Below the pieces are notes generated by a model. That model worked only from the letters and a program-made list of their open reading frames with translations. It searched no databases and was not told where the DNA came from. A stretch of DNA of 64,000 bases from contig CM030853.1 of NCBI GenBank assembly GCA_018105865.1, forward strand, positions 4,325,575 to 4,389,574, given 5' to 3'. This document shows, one piece after another, positions 53,709 to 64,000 of this stretch. Origin of the DNA: Metaphire vulgaris (Eukaryota > Annelida > Clitellata > Crassiclitellata > Megascolecidae). The translations under genes and the position numbers were made by a program. Position 1 is the stretch's first letter; each line of letters opens with the position of its first letter.

Positions 53709-54111
53709 ATGCAAGTGATCGTTCCTAGTGTTTCTTCATTGTGAATGCTTCCCAGGACGCTTCACCGGCACATATACGAGGAGCTGGGGAAAAAGTTGTA
53801 GGAATTTGGAGCACTGTCCGCGATAGCCTGTAGGTTGGAAATGGAGAATGCCTGCCATCAGCTTTAGTCCACATCCGTCCCTGCTTGCATACAAATGCAT
53901 CCCTTCCATCCATCCCCGAAACTTATTTCACATTGGCACCATCTGTCAACCGGTCTCTGAGGGTAATAATTTGTCTCATCACAATGCAAGTCATTATCCC
54001 GGCACCCCAGACGATACCTTCTTCCTCCAATTCGCCCTCCTTCCTCTATCACACTCATTCTGCCAGTTGCACCCCACTACCTACACTGTATATGCATATA
54101 CAAAAACACAG

Positions 54112-54403
<292 letters not shown>

Positions 54404-54493
54404 TTGTATGGGCAAAAGAGTATAACGGTAAAGGTAAACCTCTACTTTATATGAAATGCCCATAAATGCCACTCATAAACACATGTAAAAATA

Positions 54494-54498
<5 letters not shown>

Positions 54499-54553
<55 letters not shown>

Positions 54554-54569
54554 AAAGAGAGAGAGAGAG
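54499..54569. repeat. (GA)n microsatellite
   Basis: About 35 GA units with an AAGAGAAA interruption near 54549. Confidence 0.95.
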
Positions 54570-54856
54570 CATCAAAAGATACAATTATGCAATTGAATGA
54601 TACATCATTGCCGATTAAAACCAAGCTGCTGGAGAAGGACAAACAGCATCAACAACTGGTCATTTGATGACAAATTGAAATAGTATTGTAGATGGCAAGT
54701 CCAGCATATTCTAGAGTCTATAGCACGAAACTAACAGCTCACTGGTAGCAACAGCTTCACTAATGGCAACAAGGTAAGAATCATGGAGATAGTGTAGTTT
54801 TCTTAAAACAAGCACCTTGACAAGCCAAACTGTTAGTTGACAGCTGATCTGGAGGC

Positions 54857-55048
54857 CAGGGTTTAATCTAGGCCGTTTCCGGGGGAAATTGCCCTTCCCC
54901 CGGAAATGTCAAATTCCCCCGGATATTTTGTCATACTAAATCAACTAACAGCAGCCCCTAGCAGAATTTCCCTCTGGCTTTATCAGTTTCCTCCCGGCTT
55001 TGTCAGTTCCCCCCCCCCCCGGAGCCCAGGAGTCTAGATTAAACGCTG
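54857..55048. mobile_element. hAT-like MITE, CAGTGTTTAATCTAG family
   Basis: The ends CAGGGTTTAATCTAGGCC and GTCTAGATTAAACGCTG. Same family as 55454, in the opposite orientation; flanks are diverged. Confidence 0.75.
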
Positions 55049-55436
55049 GATTAGGCTCCCAGAATCATAATCGGCAGCTAAGAAAATTTTTGTGGTTGAC
55101 CTCTTTTGCTCATCAGCATACAAGACAGAGGTGTCTGGCATTAGGCCCCCTCTTAGAATGTTGTACTGCAGCATCAAAACAACGGCGTCACAGTCCATTA
55201 ACAGCCGAGTAAATTAATTGTGCGGAAAATCTAGGTACGGGTAGTTACAACCCGAAGGGTGGAGGGTTGAAGAACAAGTGAGAAACCAAGACTGACATTT
55301 ATAGACAGATTGTTACGTGACGTGAAAGACATGACGTCAGCAGAGGAGCTGATACAAACTACGGAAGGGCTGGGAGGTGCGAAGATGCATGGTGACAGGA
55401 CACATAAATAAGAAATTAAAGGCTACAAGAGATATT

Positions 55437-55772
55437 GGGCTCATCCATATAGTCAGTGTTTAATCTAGACTCTTGGACTCCGGGGGGGGGGGGGAACTGA
55501 AAAAGCCGGGGAGAAACTGACAAAGCCGGGGGGAATTCTGCTAGGGGCCGCTGTTAGTCCATGTAGTATTCCAAAATTTCCGGGGAATTTGAAATTTCCG
55601 GGGAGGAAGGGCAATTTCCCCCCGGAAACGGCCTAGATTAAACACTGCATATAGTACATACACAAATAGGCATACTTTCAAACACCATCCCCCCGTTTGC
55701 ACAGCACACATTTGCAAAATCTCCCAAATCCAGCCCTCCCCCTCAGTGTGTACGTACTAAATGGATAGATCC
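55437..55772. mobile_element. PIF/Harbinger-like MITE, split by a later MITE
   Basis: GGGCTCATCCATATAGT … and … TACGTACTAAATGGATAGATCC match the ends of 18790-18927, as does the CCCCCGTTTGCACA interior. The element at 55454-55647 interrupts it. Confidence 0.78.
55454..55647. mobile_element. hAT-like MITE, CAGTGTTTAATCTAG family
   Basis: The ends CAGTGTTTAATCTAGAC and CTAGATTAAACACTG, with a perfect 8-bp duplication CATATAGT (55446-55453, 55648-55655) that derives from the host MITE. Confidence 0.94.
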
Positions 55773-56044
55773 TTTCCTGGAATTTCAGTGTAAGCTCAAG
55801 ATATGAATTTTACCACGTGAATAAGCCACACAAGTATGTAAATGGGTGCAGTGAGAAAACAAACACAGGTCTACAAAAGTTTATAACCATAGGATGATAG
55901 GATAATAAATCAAAACAATGGTTGACATAGTAGAGGCCTATACTTGGTAGTGTATCCCTCGCCCTAATGTATGGGCACCCCGTGCCTAAACACTCATTTG
56001 AGTACTTGACTAACTTTACTTTAAATGTAATGACTTCTTGCAGC

Positions 56045-56338
56045 CAGTGGCATAGCCAAGGAGGGGGGGGGGTTAAACCCCTTGGCTGCCAAAAACAAAA
56101 TATTTTTTATGAGTTTCCATGCATTTTTATTTTTTGAGGCGATTCTGTGGGTCAAACCCCCCCTTGGGCAGAGAATGTAATGGTGCTTAAGAGACGAAGA
56201 GGTTTTTTTGCTTGGGAGGAAAAAATCGGAGATGAGATGAGATAACGTTTTTTGCTTGTCAAACTTTTCTCAAAAGTTGGTGTTGGTCACAACCAAAATC
56301 CAAAAACCCCCCTTACGGAAATCATGGCTACGCCACTG
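56045..56338. mobile_element. hAT-like MITE, CAGTGGCATAGCC family
   Basis: The ends CAGTGGCATAGCCAAGG and GGCTACGCCACTG; duplication CTTGCAGC/CTTGCAGT (7 of 8). Confidence 0.9.
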
Positions 56339-56756
56339 CTTGCAGTGGTTCTATTTATAACAGCTCTGACAATCTGCTTCTGCTTATCAGCAATTCAGAA
56401 AGAAAGCTACGGGTAGTTGAAAAGAGAATTGCTTGTTGCTGAACACAGGTTAATGGTCTTTTTCTTGATACAAGTCAATTTATATTAAAAGAGTGCATTT
56501 CTAAATGCAAACTTCTGGATATAACTTTGCCCTAAGACCAGACCTTTCTTTATCCCTCCATCCATCCAAGAAATCCTGGGTCCACCACTGGGATAGAACC
56601 GTCGGTAGCATTTTGGATAAAATCTTCAATTATCAAGTTAATGGATTTGTGTGGGCCTGTTCAAGTAACCATAGCCATTAATGGTCCATCAGCACACTAG
56701 TGACAAAAATGTTACAAAGAACTGAAAGAAGAACTATTTTTTTACAGAACAGTGTT

Positions 56757-57077
56757 TCAGGGATCCAGATTGCTCTGGTTCCTTTTAATGCCGTTCACAG
56801 ACTGGTTCCCTTTAACAGCGTTCACAGACTGGTTCCCTTTAACAGCATTCACAGGCTTCGACTCCAGCGAACGCCTTCTTCTCTCGACTAAATCGACGAT
56901 CCCGATAAAACACGAATGTTGCCGCAAGGAAATCGCAAATTCCCTCTTCCTCTTCACCGCCTCCACTGACAATTTCGTCAAAGCTTTAAGCGCGATTTTA
57001 CATTCGGCCTTCGGTGACATTACCACGCGAGTCGCATAAACAACGGCATCAACACTGCTTAAGTCTGAATGGCTCAA
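56757..57077 (-). CDS. unassigned coding-like ORF with 27-bp repeats
   Basis: A 106-codon minus-strand frame, richer in GC and CpG than its flanks, ends in three 9-residue repeats (NAVKGNQSV). ECKIALKALTKLSVEAVK and CFIGIVDLVERRRRS look protein-like, and a possible acceptor (GAGCCATTCAG) lies near 57056. No donor in the phase needed by ANKFN1 exon 53130-53279 is evident. It could be an ANKFN1 upstream exon, a separate small gene or a relic. Confidence 0.3.
   Translation of the reverse strand: MSHSDLSSVDAVVYATRVVMSPKAECKIALKALTKLSVEAVKRKREFAISLRQHSCFIGIVDLVERRRRSLESKPVNAVKGNQSVNAVKGNQSVNGIKRNQSNLDP
56777..56857. repeat. 27-bp tandem repeat, three units
   Basis: GGTTCC(C/T)TTTAA…TTCACAGACT three times, exact multiples of three. 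Confidence 0.93.
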
Positions 57078-57284
57078 TCATCTCGACATGCCTAACTAAA
57101 AATTCAGCTGTAAAGAAAGATATCAAAGTCCAGAATGGATCAGGCGCAACTCGTCGTAAATGAAGGATGACATTTAAATAACCCGGTTCATAAAATTTTC
57201 AAAACCGTAACTTCTGCTTTTTATCGAACACAGAAGAGACCCCACTAAACCTCTTAAAACTCAGTTAACTGTAATTAGTAGTAG

Positions 57285-57320
<36 letters not shown>
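57285..57320. repeat. (AAT)n/(ATT)n
   Basis: An AAT run joined to an ATT run, a short palindromic microsatellite. Confidence 0.92.
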
Positions 57321-57323
<3 letters not shown>

Positions 57324-57361
57324 CCAGGACGATTTATATAGTGCTGTGACATAGTTAAAAG

Positions 57362-57362
57362 C

Positions 57363-57421
<59 letters not shown>

Positions 57422-57600
57422 ACATCATCATCATCATCATCTTCATCATCATCATTTTTGCTCTCTGCCAACTCTTTAGCAGCAATGGCTAGACACAAAA
57501 TGTTTCCAAGAAGTTCTATCTTCAGTTAATCGTCTTCCTTCTACGATTGAAATTCCTTTCATGCTCATATCTTCTCTGATGTTGTCCAAGAGCTACTTGT
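57362..57600 (-). pseudogene. LINE 3' end with CAT/ATG tail
   Basis: On the minus strand LLDNIREDMSMKGISIVEG then RRLTEDRTSWKHFV encodes the last part of a LINE reverse-transcriptase ORF; the tail is about 28 CAT/ATG units (57362-57453). Confidence 0.75.
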
Positions 57601-58236
57601 TACAAAGAAATGAGCTGCCATTGTATACTGCCCAAAACGACCTTGACTTTTGATTTGACAATAATAGATGTAAGTGAATATGTATGTGTGTATGTATGTA
57701 TGTGTGTATGTACGCACGTACACAAACACAAACATATAACCATTGATAAGTAAACAATGGATCAGCTTTGTCTGATGTGGTCTTGTCTCTAAAAATCTAT
57801 TGGTATAGATTTTCAATTAACTGGTAGCCATCATTGCAATTTTGCACTAAAACACAGAGCAAGACAATAAATCGTTGAAATTATTAGGTATTTATGTTAC
57901 AATTTGCTATGCAATTGCATAAGTATATATCCAATACAAGTTGAGGCATATTGGCAATACTCGACATTTGTCTGGACAAATGCTAATGCAATATGCAGTG
58001 GCAATGTCATGAATTCCAGAAGAAGGACATAATCAACAATCCAATGCAGAATACAAATTTTTGCCGTTTTATTTCGAACTTCTCTAGGCCTATACGTGCA
58101 AACAGTGTCAGAGAAATGTTACCTCTATGGGCAACTCTAGCATTTAGTGTTGTTTGCAGGGAAGTTGCTCAGTTTTGAGTCATACATACTAGACTCGAAT
58201 GCAATATTTCTTATCATAAGTAAAATAAATGCATGC

Positions 58237-58530
58237 TTAAGCATATCTATGAACTATGTAAAAATTATTTTTAAAAATCCGTCTAAGAGCAAAATTTAGA
58301 AGGTTCGCAGCTCGCCCCCTGGTGTCCAGAAATATCAACACGGTGAAAGTCTTCGGGCCTCTGGTGTGTCCAGAGCGCTGCCTTTTGTTGAAGGGAAAGA
58401 AAAAAGAAGACGCTCGCATTTGCGCCAGTCCGGAAAAGAACGAGCGGGGATAAGAAGCTTGAGAACGACGACAAATTTAATCCGAGAATAACGGCCAAGG
58501 ATTTTGCGAGGCACTCTTTAATGGAATCAT
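58237..58530. other. moderately CpG-rich block, unassigned
   Basis: Richer in GC and CpG than its surroundings, with open frames in several phases but no splice-consistent exon. Confidence 0.2.
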
Positions 58531-58556
58531 GATTAAAAAAGGAATCTCTCTTCTCT

Positions 58557-58743
58557 TCTCTCTCTCTCTCTCCCTCTCCCTCTGTCTGTCTGTCTTCCAT
58601 CTCCCTGTCTGTCCCTGTCTCCTTATCTGTGTCCGTTTGTCTGTCTCCCTTTGTGTCTGTCTGTGTCTGTTTGTCTATCTCCCTCAGTCTCACTGTCTCT
58701 GTCTCTTTCTTTCTCTCCTTTTCCTCCCCTCCCTCTCTCCCCT

Positions 58744-58840
<97 letters not shown>
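58557..58840. repeat. (CT)n with CTGT/CCCT variants
   Basis: Pyrimidine-only tract of nearly 290 bp; pure CT from about 58757 to 58839. Confidence 0.96.
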
Positions 58841-58842
<2 letters not shown>

Positions 58843-58974
58843 AGACTGCATTAAGCCTACGTGATTACGTGATTTGCCATCGCAAGGAAGTCATTACAAT
58901 CTGCATTCAAACTTCGCCTATTAATTCTCTCTTTAGAATAGAAAGCTGGCATTCACACACAAACGGACTTTAAT

Positions 58975-59626
58975 GCTAGAGTTCGTAGAATTTAAATTCA
59001 ATTAAATTGCAGCATTTTACCACACCAATGCACCAAACAGTTTGCACTAACCAAGAGTCCTAAATGCGATAAGATAATGAATGAGTGCTTTTTTACGGTA
59101 AGTTAAAATACAAAGACTTTAACAGATGAAAATTTTCAACCCTTGATTACTTCTCATTGAGCAATGTTATAAACTCAATTATTTAACTTTTAACTCTTTA
59201 TTGATTTAATTTGACATCAGACCAGTTTTAAATATAATTATTTTCATCATATTTTCATCACATGAAACGTTTCATATGCTAACTTAAAATTAAAAACAAC
59301 TAACCAGTTTTCTTTAGACGAGAGCAAAGGTGACAAACCATGCTATAAAATCAAAACCAGGACAGAATATATACATAAAAATGACTTAAAGCAAACTTAA
59401 ATTATAATCACAAATTAAATTATTTGTCTTTTACTGCAACTTTGCCAGTAACATTAATCACATCTGCACACATAATTGTACAAACAGAATTTCAATAAGT
59501 AAGCAAAATCTTGTGCAATTACGGTATATAACACTGGCAAAATTTATACAGTGGTAGCATCTTATTATTAAATGTTTAATAAGATGCCCGGATAGTATTT
59601 GAGCCCAAGGAGAGTGTTATTGGTTG
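58975..59626. other. no gene seen
   Basis: AT-rich sequence without coding or repeat features that I can support. Confidence 0.5.
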
Positions 59627-59755
59627 CAGCGGTGTAGCCAGGAGGGTAGTGGGCTAAAACCCCCCTTGGCTGTTTGACCAAAAAAAATTTTAAATTGCAT
59701 ATTTGCGTATCAGTATCAATATAGTTGTAAGAGCGCTCATATACCTATACAATCT

Positions 59756-59792
<37 letters not shown>

Positions 59793-60014
59793 TATACATA
59801 TATATACATATATATATTATATATATAATTCCATTAATGAAGAAAATATAGTTGAACTATTTTTGCTTGTCAGGGTTTTTTTCAGTGTTGGTTGTGAAAC
59901 CATGGAAATCTATATGATCATAACCTTTTTTGCTTGTCAGATTTTCCCAAAGCTGGGAATCATGGGAAGCATATCCCCCACCCACCCCCTCGGAAAATCC
60001 TGGCTACGCCACTG
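59627..60014. mobile_element. hAT-like MITE, CAGCGGTGTAGCC family, with internal TA repeat
   Basis: The ends CAGCGGTGTAGCCAGG and CCTGGCTACGCCACTG, with a perfect 8-bp duplication ATTGGTTG (59619-59626, 60015-60022). TTTTTGCTTGTCAG occurs twice inside (59860, 59926), and a TA tract lies at 59757-59828. Confidence 0.94.
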
Positions 60015-60022
60015 ATTGGTTG

Positions 60023-60678
60023 CACGTGTCGTGTTAGTGGGGACGGTTTTACGCATAGACCCATAAAGACTCAAAGAGGTGTGTTTCTCGAGAGCTCAAG
60101 AAAGCAATAAATCTACATTTCTTCTTCGTTTCCACCGGCACTGGTGGCATTGGGTGTCAAGAGTTGCGCTGCTGCGAAAGTATCAATGATAACAGTACTG
60201 GTAACCACCAGCAGTAAATCCAATACCACTACTTAGTCAATTAAGCAATTGTTACATACCGTAATATCTACACAACACACATGACATAATGCTACCCCAA
60301 ACGATTTCTCACAGAGATCTGTGACCGTGCCTTGAAACATAGCTGCAGGTATGAACAATTGAACATTACCCAACTAAAAGCATGCAGCAGATGTTATTTC
60401 AAATCACTAATGGACAGCCAAAGGCAACTTTCCAACAAAGGTAAAACTATACAATAAAAGGCAAGAAACTTCTTCAAAACACTAAACAAAAAGTTGTTCC
60501 CAAACTAGAACCTAAACCACAGCATCAAAAACCAGACAAACAAGAAAGCCTTGTGCGTTCAAATCATGGTGTATCGAAATAACAGACTGGAAAATTCACC
60601 AACTTGGCACAGTGCCAATATTTATGTACAGCAGGAAGAAGAGTAAACTCAAGTGCAATGCTTAGCAGGCAGTGAAGA
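60023..60678. other. no gene seen
   Basis: A-rich sequence; fragmentary frames only. Confidence 0.5.
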
Positions 60679-60792
60679 CAGGGGCATAGCCAGGAATTTG
60701 ATTTGGGGGTATAATGTGATTGGGAGGTATAAATCTTTAAAAACTTTTAAAATCTTAAAAACACATCAAAAGCTTTAAGGTAGCCTGATTTT

Positions 60793-60848
<56 letters not shown>

Positions 60849-60881
60849 CGATAACCCCCCCCCTCCGTCGCTACGTCCCTG
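60679..60881. mobile_element. hAT-like MITE, CAGGGGCATAGCC family, with TA/CA repeat inside
   Basis: The ends CAGGGGCATAGCCAGG and GTCGCTACGTCCCTG, with a perfect 8-bp duplication AGTGAAGA (60671-60678, 60882-60889). Confidence 0.94.
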
Positions 60882-61335
60882 AGTGAAGACCGTTTCTATA
60901 CAAAGAAATTACTAGACAGATACAAGTTCTGTGGCACTAAATGCCTCAAGTCTCTAAGTATAGCAAGAAAAATCTACCAGAATTCACGGACGCTCATTTC
61001 AACATTAAGTTATGCAGTGCACGGAGTGCATGCATGATGCAAACAACTGTTTACGTTCAACAGAGGCAGCTCCGGAAGTTTTTTTAAAAACAAGTTATTT
61101 TAGAGACAATAAAGTATCAAGAAGATGAATGTATTTGTATCTCAAAGCGAAAATGCCTAATGCCAAAATATTAAATATTGGTCCAACAAAATGAATTAGA
61201 ATTATTGCAGACGCTCTGGCAGCTGCTCTAAGCCATAAGAGCTTCAATGACAAACATGCAGTGTATATGAAATGAAGCAACTTAGTACAGACTACATTTG
61301 CTACCCTCAGATTGGGAACATATAGACTAAATGGG

Positions 61336-61336
<1 letters not shown>

Positions 61337-61392
<56 letters not shown>
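61337..61392. repeat. (TA)n microsatellite
   Basis: About 27 TA units. Confidence 0.95.
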
Positions 61393-61398
<6 letters not shown>

Positions 61399-61573
61399 CA
61401 GACAATTTGCTATGTATATATAGCGAAATGGCACAAAACAAGGGTGCTTTGACAACTAATTATGTAATGAGCTTAAATAAATGCGTTTTAGTTGGTAATA
61501 AATAGCATATTGGTCACATCGGAAGAGAGTTCCACAGGATATAAAGATCTCTCGCCAAATAGATAGTCGAGGA

Positions 61574-61636
61574 TGGTATATATATAGCTGATATATATAT
61601 ATATATATATACATATATACACACACACACACACAT
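61574..61636. repeat. (TA)n…(CA)n microsatellite
   Basis: TA tracts followed by about nine CA units. Confidence 0.94.
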
Positions 61637-61890
61637 GTATAGCACTGTGGAGAAGAAGATTGAAGATGCCAAGATGTAAAGCACTTGTTCACAGATTTGA
61701 TTTTAAATATCCAACATTTTATTGCCTCTACCCCAAGATACTAAAAGTCATGGAATCACTGTCTCTTAACCCCAATGGTGTCTAAGTGCTCACTTGCAAA
61801 AAAACACACTAATTAATTGGATCTTTCTGTGATTAGTCTCCCCAAAATGCTCAATGCACCCACCTAAAGCAAGCTTTATAGTTCAGTGTA

Positions 61891-61966
61891 CAGGGTGGTG
61901 CAAAAAACCTCGGACTATATAAAATGCAAACCTAAATGTGACTAGTCCGGTTTTTGCGCCAGCCTG
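61891..61966. mobile_element. mariner-like MITE, 76 bp
   Basis: The ends CAGGGTGGTGCAAAAAACC and GGTTTTTGCGCCAGCCTG are inverted, with TA on both sides. Related to 6471-6697. Confidence 0.8.
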
Positions 61967-62019
61967 TATATATTGAAGCGCATTGACTCCTTAATTCGTT
62001 TTATACTGCGTTCTCCTAA

Positions 62020-62480
62020 AATCCAACTTGTCCAGCTTTCTTCTCTTCTTGCATGGCCACTGTCTGCCTACTTCTGTTGCAATCCTTCTTGACGTAATTC
62101 TATCTACGTGTGGTTCTTCCTTATTTTTCCATCCGAGCAACCCTTTCAACCATTTACGGCAACGATATACAGCTGTAGTAGATCCATCCACAGCGTCTTT
62201 CCTTCGCCGTTTTCACGACCGACGCCCGACTCGCTCCATTAACCCCTTAACTGGGCGCCCTGAGTAACGCTCGTCCATTTTACATTGAGTTACACAAATA
62301 GTTGCCCCAGTTAAGGGGTCAACGCGGTAAAAGTCTCTGCCAGAAGCAGACGTCTATATTCGCGGCGGCCATTTCATGCCACTTCGCTAGATTTAACAAG
62401 TCTCCATCAGACGTATCATAGGCCAAGGATTGCCTGAGAGCGTTACGCCTTTTCACCATTAGCGCGATCGCCCTCCACCC
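62020..62480 (-). promoter_or_regulatory. CpG-rich block, candidate ANKFN1 promoter/first exon
   Basis: CpG steps are dense here compared with the 9 kb to its left. On the minus strand an ATG at about 62443 opens 46 codons (MVKRRNALRQSLAYDTSDGD…) before a stop at the edge of the TTAA MITE. Two possible donors (after TATGATAC and after GACTT) end in the phase that the 53279 exon requires. This is suggestive only. Confidence 0.3.
62239..62322. mobile_element. TTAA-flanked MITE, copy 8 (subfamily B)
   Basis: CCCCTTAACTGGGCGCCC … CCCCAGTTAAGGGG; one flank decayed to TCAA. It sits inside the CpG-rich block. Confidence 0.85.
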
Positions 62481-63123
62481 CCCCCCCACCCCAGTCCCTC
62501 TGAGAGCGTCTCATTATTATCCCTGCATTTCCATACCGTGCACTCTCTTATGGAAAATTTGGTTGAAGGCGGGTTACTGCATTGCGTAAGAGCCTTTTTA
62601 AAATCTTCAGATGAGCAATAGGAACCTGCTACAAGATTTCACCCCACAGCGCAAAAATTCCAAATCCCTGAATTAGTTTTGAAAACTGTCAAACAACAGA
62701 AAACATGTCTGACATGTATAGTGGATACATTCCTAAGCACTAGATTGTATTCATTAAAGCAAAGCTGCTTGCAAGTTCAAAGGAGTAGTAAGTAAGTACT
62801 TCACAGAAGTTCACTGTAAATAAAAGAGAAAATAATTATTTCATTGACACAAAAGCTTCTCTTCCAGTACACTGACAATTAATAATGAAAACAGCGAGGT
62901 CGAACTTCGTAACAAACACAAGAACTGATATTCATCTCTTTGTGTCTCGCTATCGGAAAATGCATCACTGAACCAAAACAATTCAAATATACGACTTTAA
63001 ACATAAAAGCTAGGTTGGGTGCAGTTAATGACACAGAAAACATTTAATTAATAACCAAATTGTGCATCTTACAACGTTAACTGTGGCATGAGCATTAGCA
63101 GAGCACCAAATATGTCATGCAAC
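62481..63123. other. no gene seen
   Basis: AT-rich sequence without a supportable feature. Confidence 0.5.
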
Positions 63124-63391
63124 CAGAGGTGTAGTAGCGAGGGGGCATATGCCCCCGGGCACCAAAATCGGAATTTAGGGGTCAGTTAAATACATAACAA
63201 ATACGAAGAAACAAGTGCGGTGACCTTTTTTGGCTCGTCAGGTGTATAGGGAGAGGGGCGCGGTAGAGAGTTGAGGGAGCTGAGAGAACGATGTTACAAC
63301 CTTTTTTGTTTTTTGTTGCTCGTCAGCAGTGTTTGGGGATGCCAACGGTACACTTTGCCCCCGGGCGCCGGATACCATCGCTACGCTTCTG
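63124..63391. mobile_element. hAT-like MITE, CAGAGGTGTAGTAGCG family
   Basis: The ends CAGAGGTGTAGTAGCG and CATCGCTACGCTTCTG, with a perfect 8-bp duplication CATGCAAC (63116-63123, 63392-63399). The interior has two CCTTTTTT…GCTCGTCAG motifs. Confidence 0.93.
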
Positions 63392-63589
63392 CATGCAACA
63401 TAGAAATTTTGGTGACTAGGTCTTTCTTACCAAAGCTCTACATAAACTGAACTTCTTTACATCTACATTTACAATTATGAAAGGCAATTGATCAATGCAA
63501 TCTTGACACTGTAGTCAACGAATGAATGGGTATTGGATGAAGCAGGGGTGCAAAGAACCCTATTGGAAACAGTAAATGAAAAGAAAACT

Positions 63590-63830
63590 GAATTACCGGT
63601 GACATATTTTGCAAACAAAACAGAACTGTCTAGAGAAAGAAATAATACAAGGTATAATGCCAGGATCACGAAAAAGAGGTAGACCAAGAAAAAGGTGAGA
63701 AGACAACATAAAAGAATGGACAGGATTCACTATGAAGCAGGCGACAAGAACAGCAGAAGACCGTAACACTTGGAAGAAGGCAGACCACAATGCAGCCAAT
63801 CTTCGGAGCGAAGACGGTTAAAGACAAGAC
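63590..63830 (+). pseudogene. LINE reverse-transcriptase C-terminal fragment
   Basis: Coding pieces NIKEWTGFTMKQATRTAED and RNTWKKADHNAANL resemble the end of LINE ORFs and the copy at 438 (EEWTGM). Broken by frame changes. Confidence 0.65.
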
Positions 63831-64000
63831 ATGACAAGACTAACAGCAGCATGCAGAAATCAATTGCGGATACCAAATAATCGCTGATTATAATAATTAA
63901 AAAATTATAAGAATGCATTTTTATAGCACCAGTTAAACTGCACGAAGTTCTTTCAAATCAGTTTGGAAATGATGAGATTCATGCCATGGAAACAAGTCAT

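Noticed and set aside
53725..53913. 62-codon minus-strand frame as an ANKFN1 exon
   Set aside because: No acceptor/donor pair in a phase matching the exon at 53279, and composition not protein-like.
58283..58693. 136-codon minus-strand frame
   Set aside because: Its first half translates CT/GA simple sequence; no splice-consistent exon could be built.

Overview
The window is a stretch of animal nuclear genome: AT-rich, intron-rich, full of microsatellites and short non-autonomous transposons. It carries two genes in tail-to-tail (convergent) orientation. No ribosomal RNA, confident tRNA gene, CRISPR array or bacterial-type operon was seen. Both proteins are conserved across bilaterians. The single GW182-type gene and the repeat load (hAT, piggyBac, Harbinger, mariner and pogo-like MITEs, CR1/L2-type LINE tails, other LINE tails ending in ATG repeats) suggest a non-vertebrate bilaterian, plausibly marine. 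The sequence does not let me name the species.

Layout. (1) 1-8.4 kb: intergenic and repeat-rich, with a CpG-dense block at 3.4-3.9 kb that holds three CAG/CTG triplet runs. (2) 8.5-19.4 kb, plus strand: a GW182/TNRC6 (gawky) gene with a probable 5' UTR exon ending at 8759 and coding exons at 10528-10576, 11311-12766, 13921-13974, 15734-15785, 16147-17145, 17680-17732 and 19034-19360. The splice phases agree throughout except for one apparent single-base frameshift near 11.70 kb. The predicted protein is about 990 residues: GW-rich Argonaute-binding region, UBA-like helices, Q-rich segment, PAM2-like motif, RRM-like fold and Trp-containing C-terminus. (3) 19.4-33.8 kb: no coding exon seen; strongly T-rich on the plus strand up to about 31 kb, so much of it may be the GW182 3' UTR or downstream transcript. 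(4) 33.8-53.3 kb, minus strand: 18 phase-consistent exons of an ANKFN1/wide awake gene (about 1003 codons plus stop, 5' end not proven): ankyrin repeats, FN3 domain, a long ANKFN1-specific region and a C-terminal Ras-association domain. A CpG-rich block at 62.0-62.5 kb is a candidate promoter or first exon for it. (5) 53.3-64 kb: large microsatellites and MITEs.

Function. GW182 is the cytoplasmic scaffold that links Argonaute-miRNA complexes to poly(A)-binding protein and the deadenylases. ANKFN1/wide awake is a cytoplasmic or cortical ankyrin-FN3-RA scaffold linked in flies to clock-dependent sleep onset. The two are neighbours only; nothing here ties their functions together.

The main interest lies in the frameshift, two GC-AG introns, a possible intronic polyadenylation isoform that would encode an Argonaute-binding-only GW182, an abundant approximately 80-bp TTAA-flanked hairpin element, hAT-like MITEs that share an internal T-rich motif, three nested insertions, and LINE tails that appear to seed ATG/CAT microsatellites. 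All exon boundaries were derived by eye from splice consensus and phase; no alignment or RNA evidence was available.
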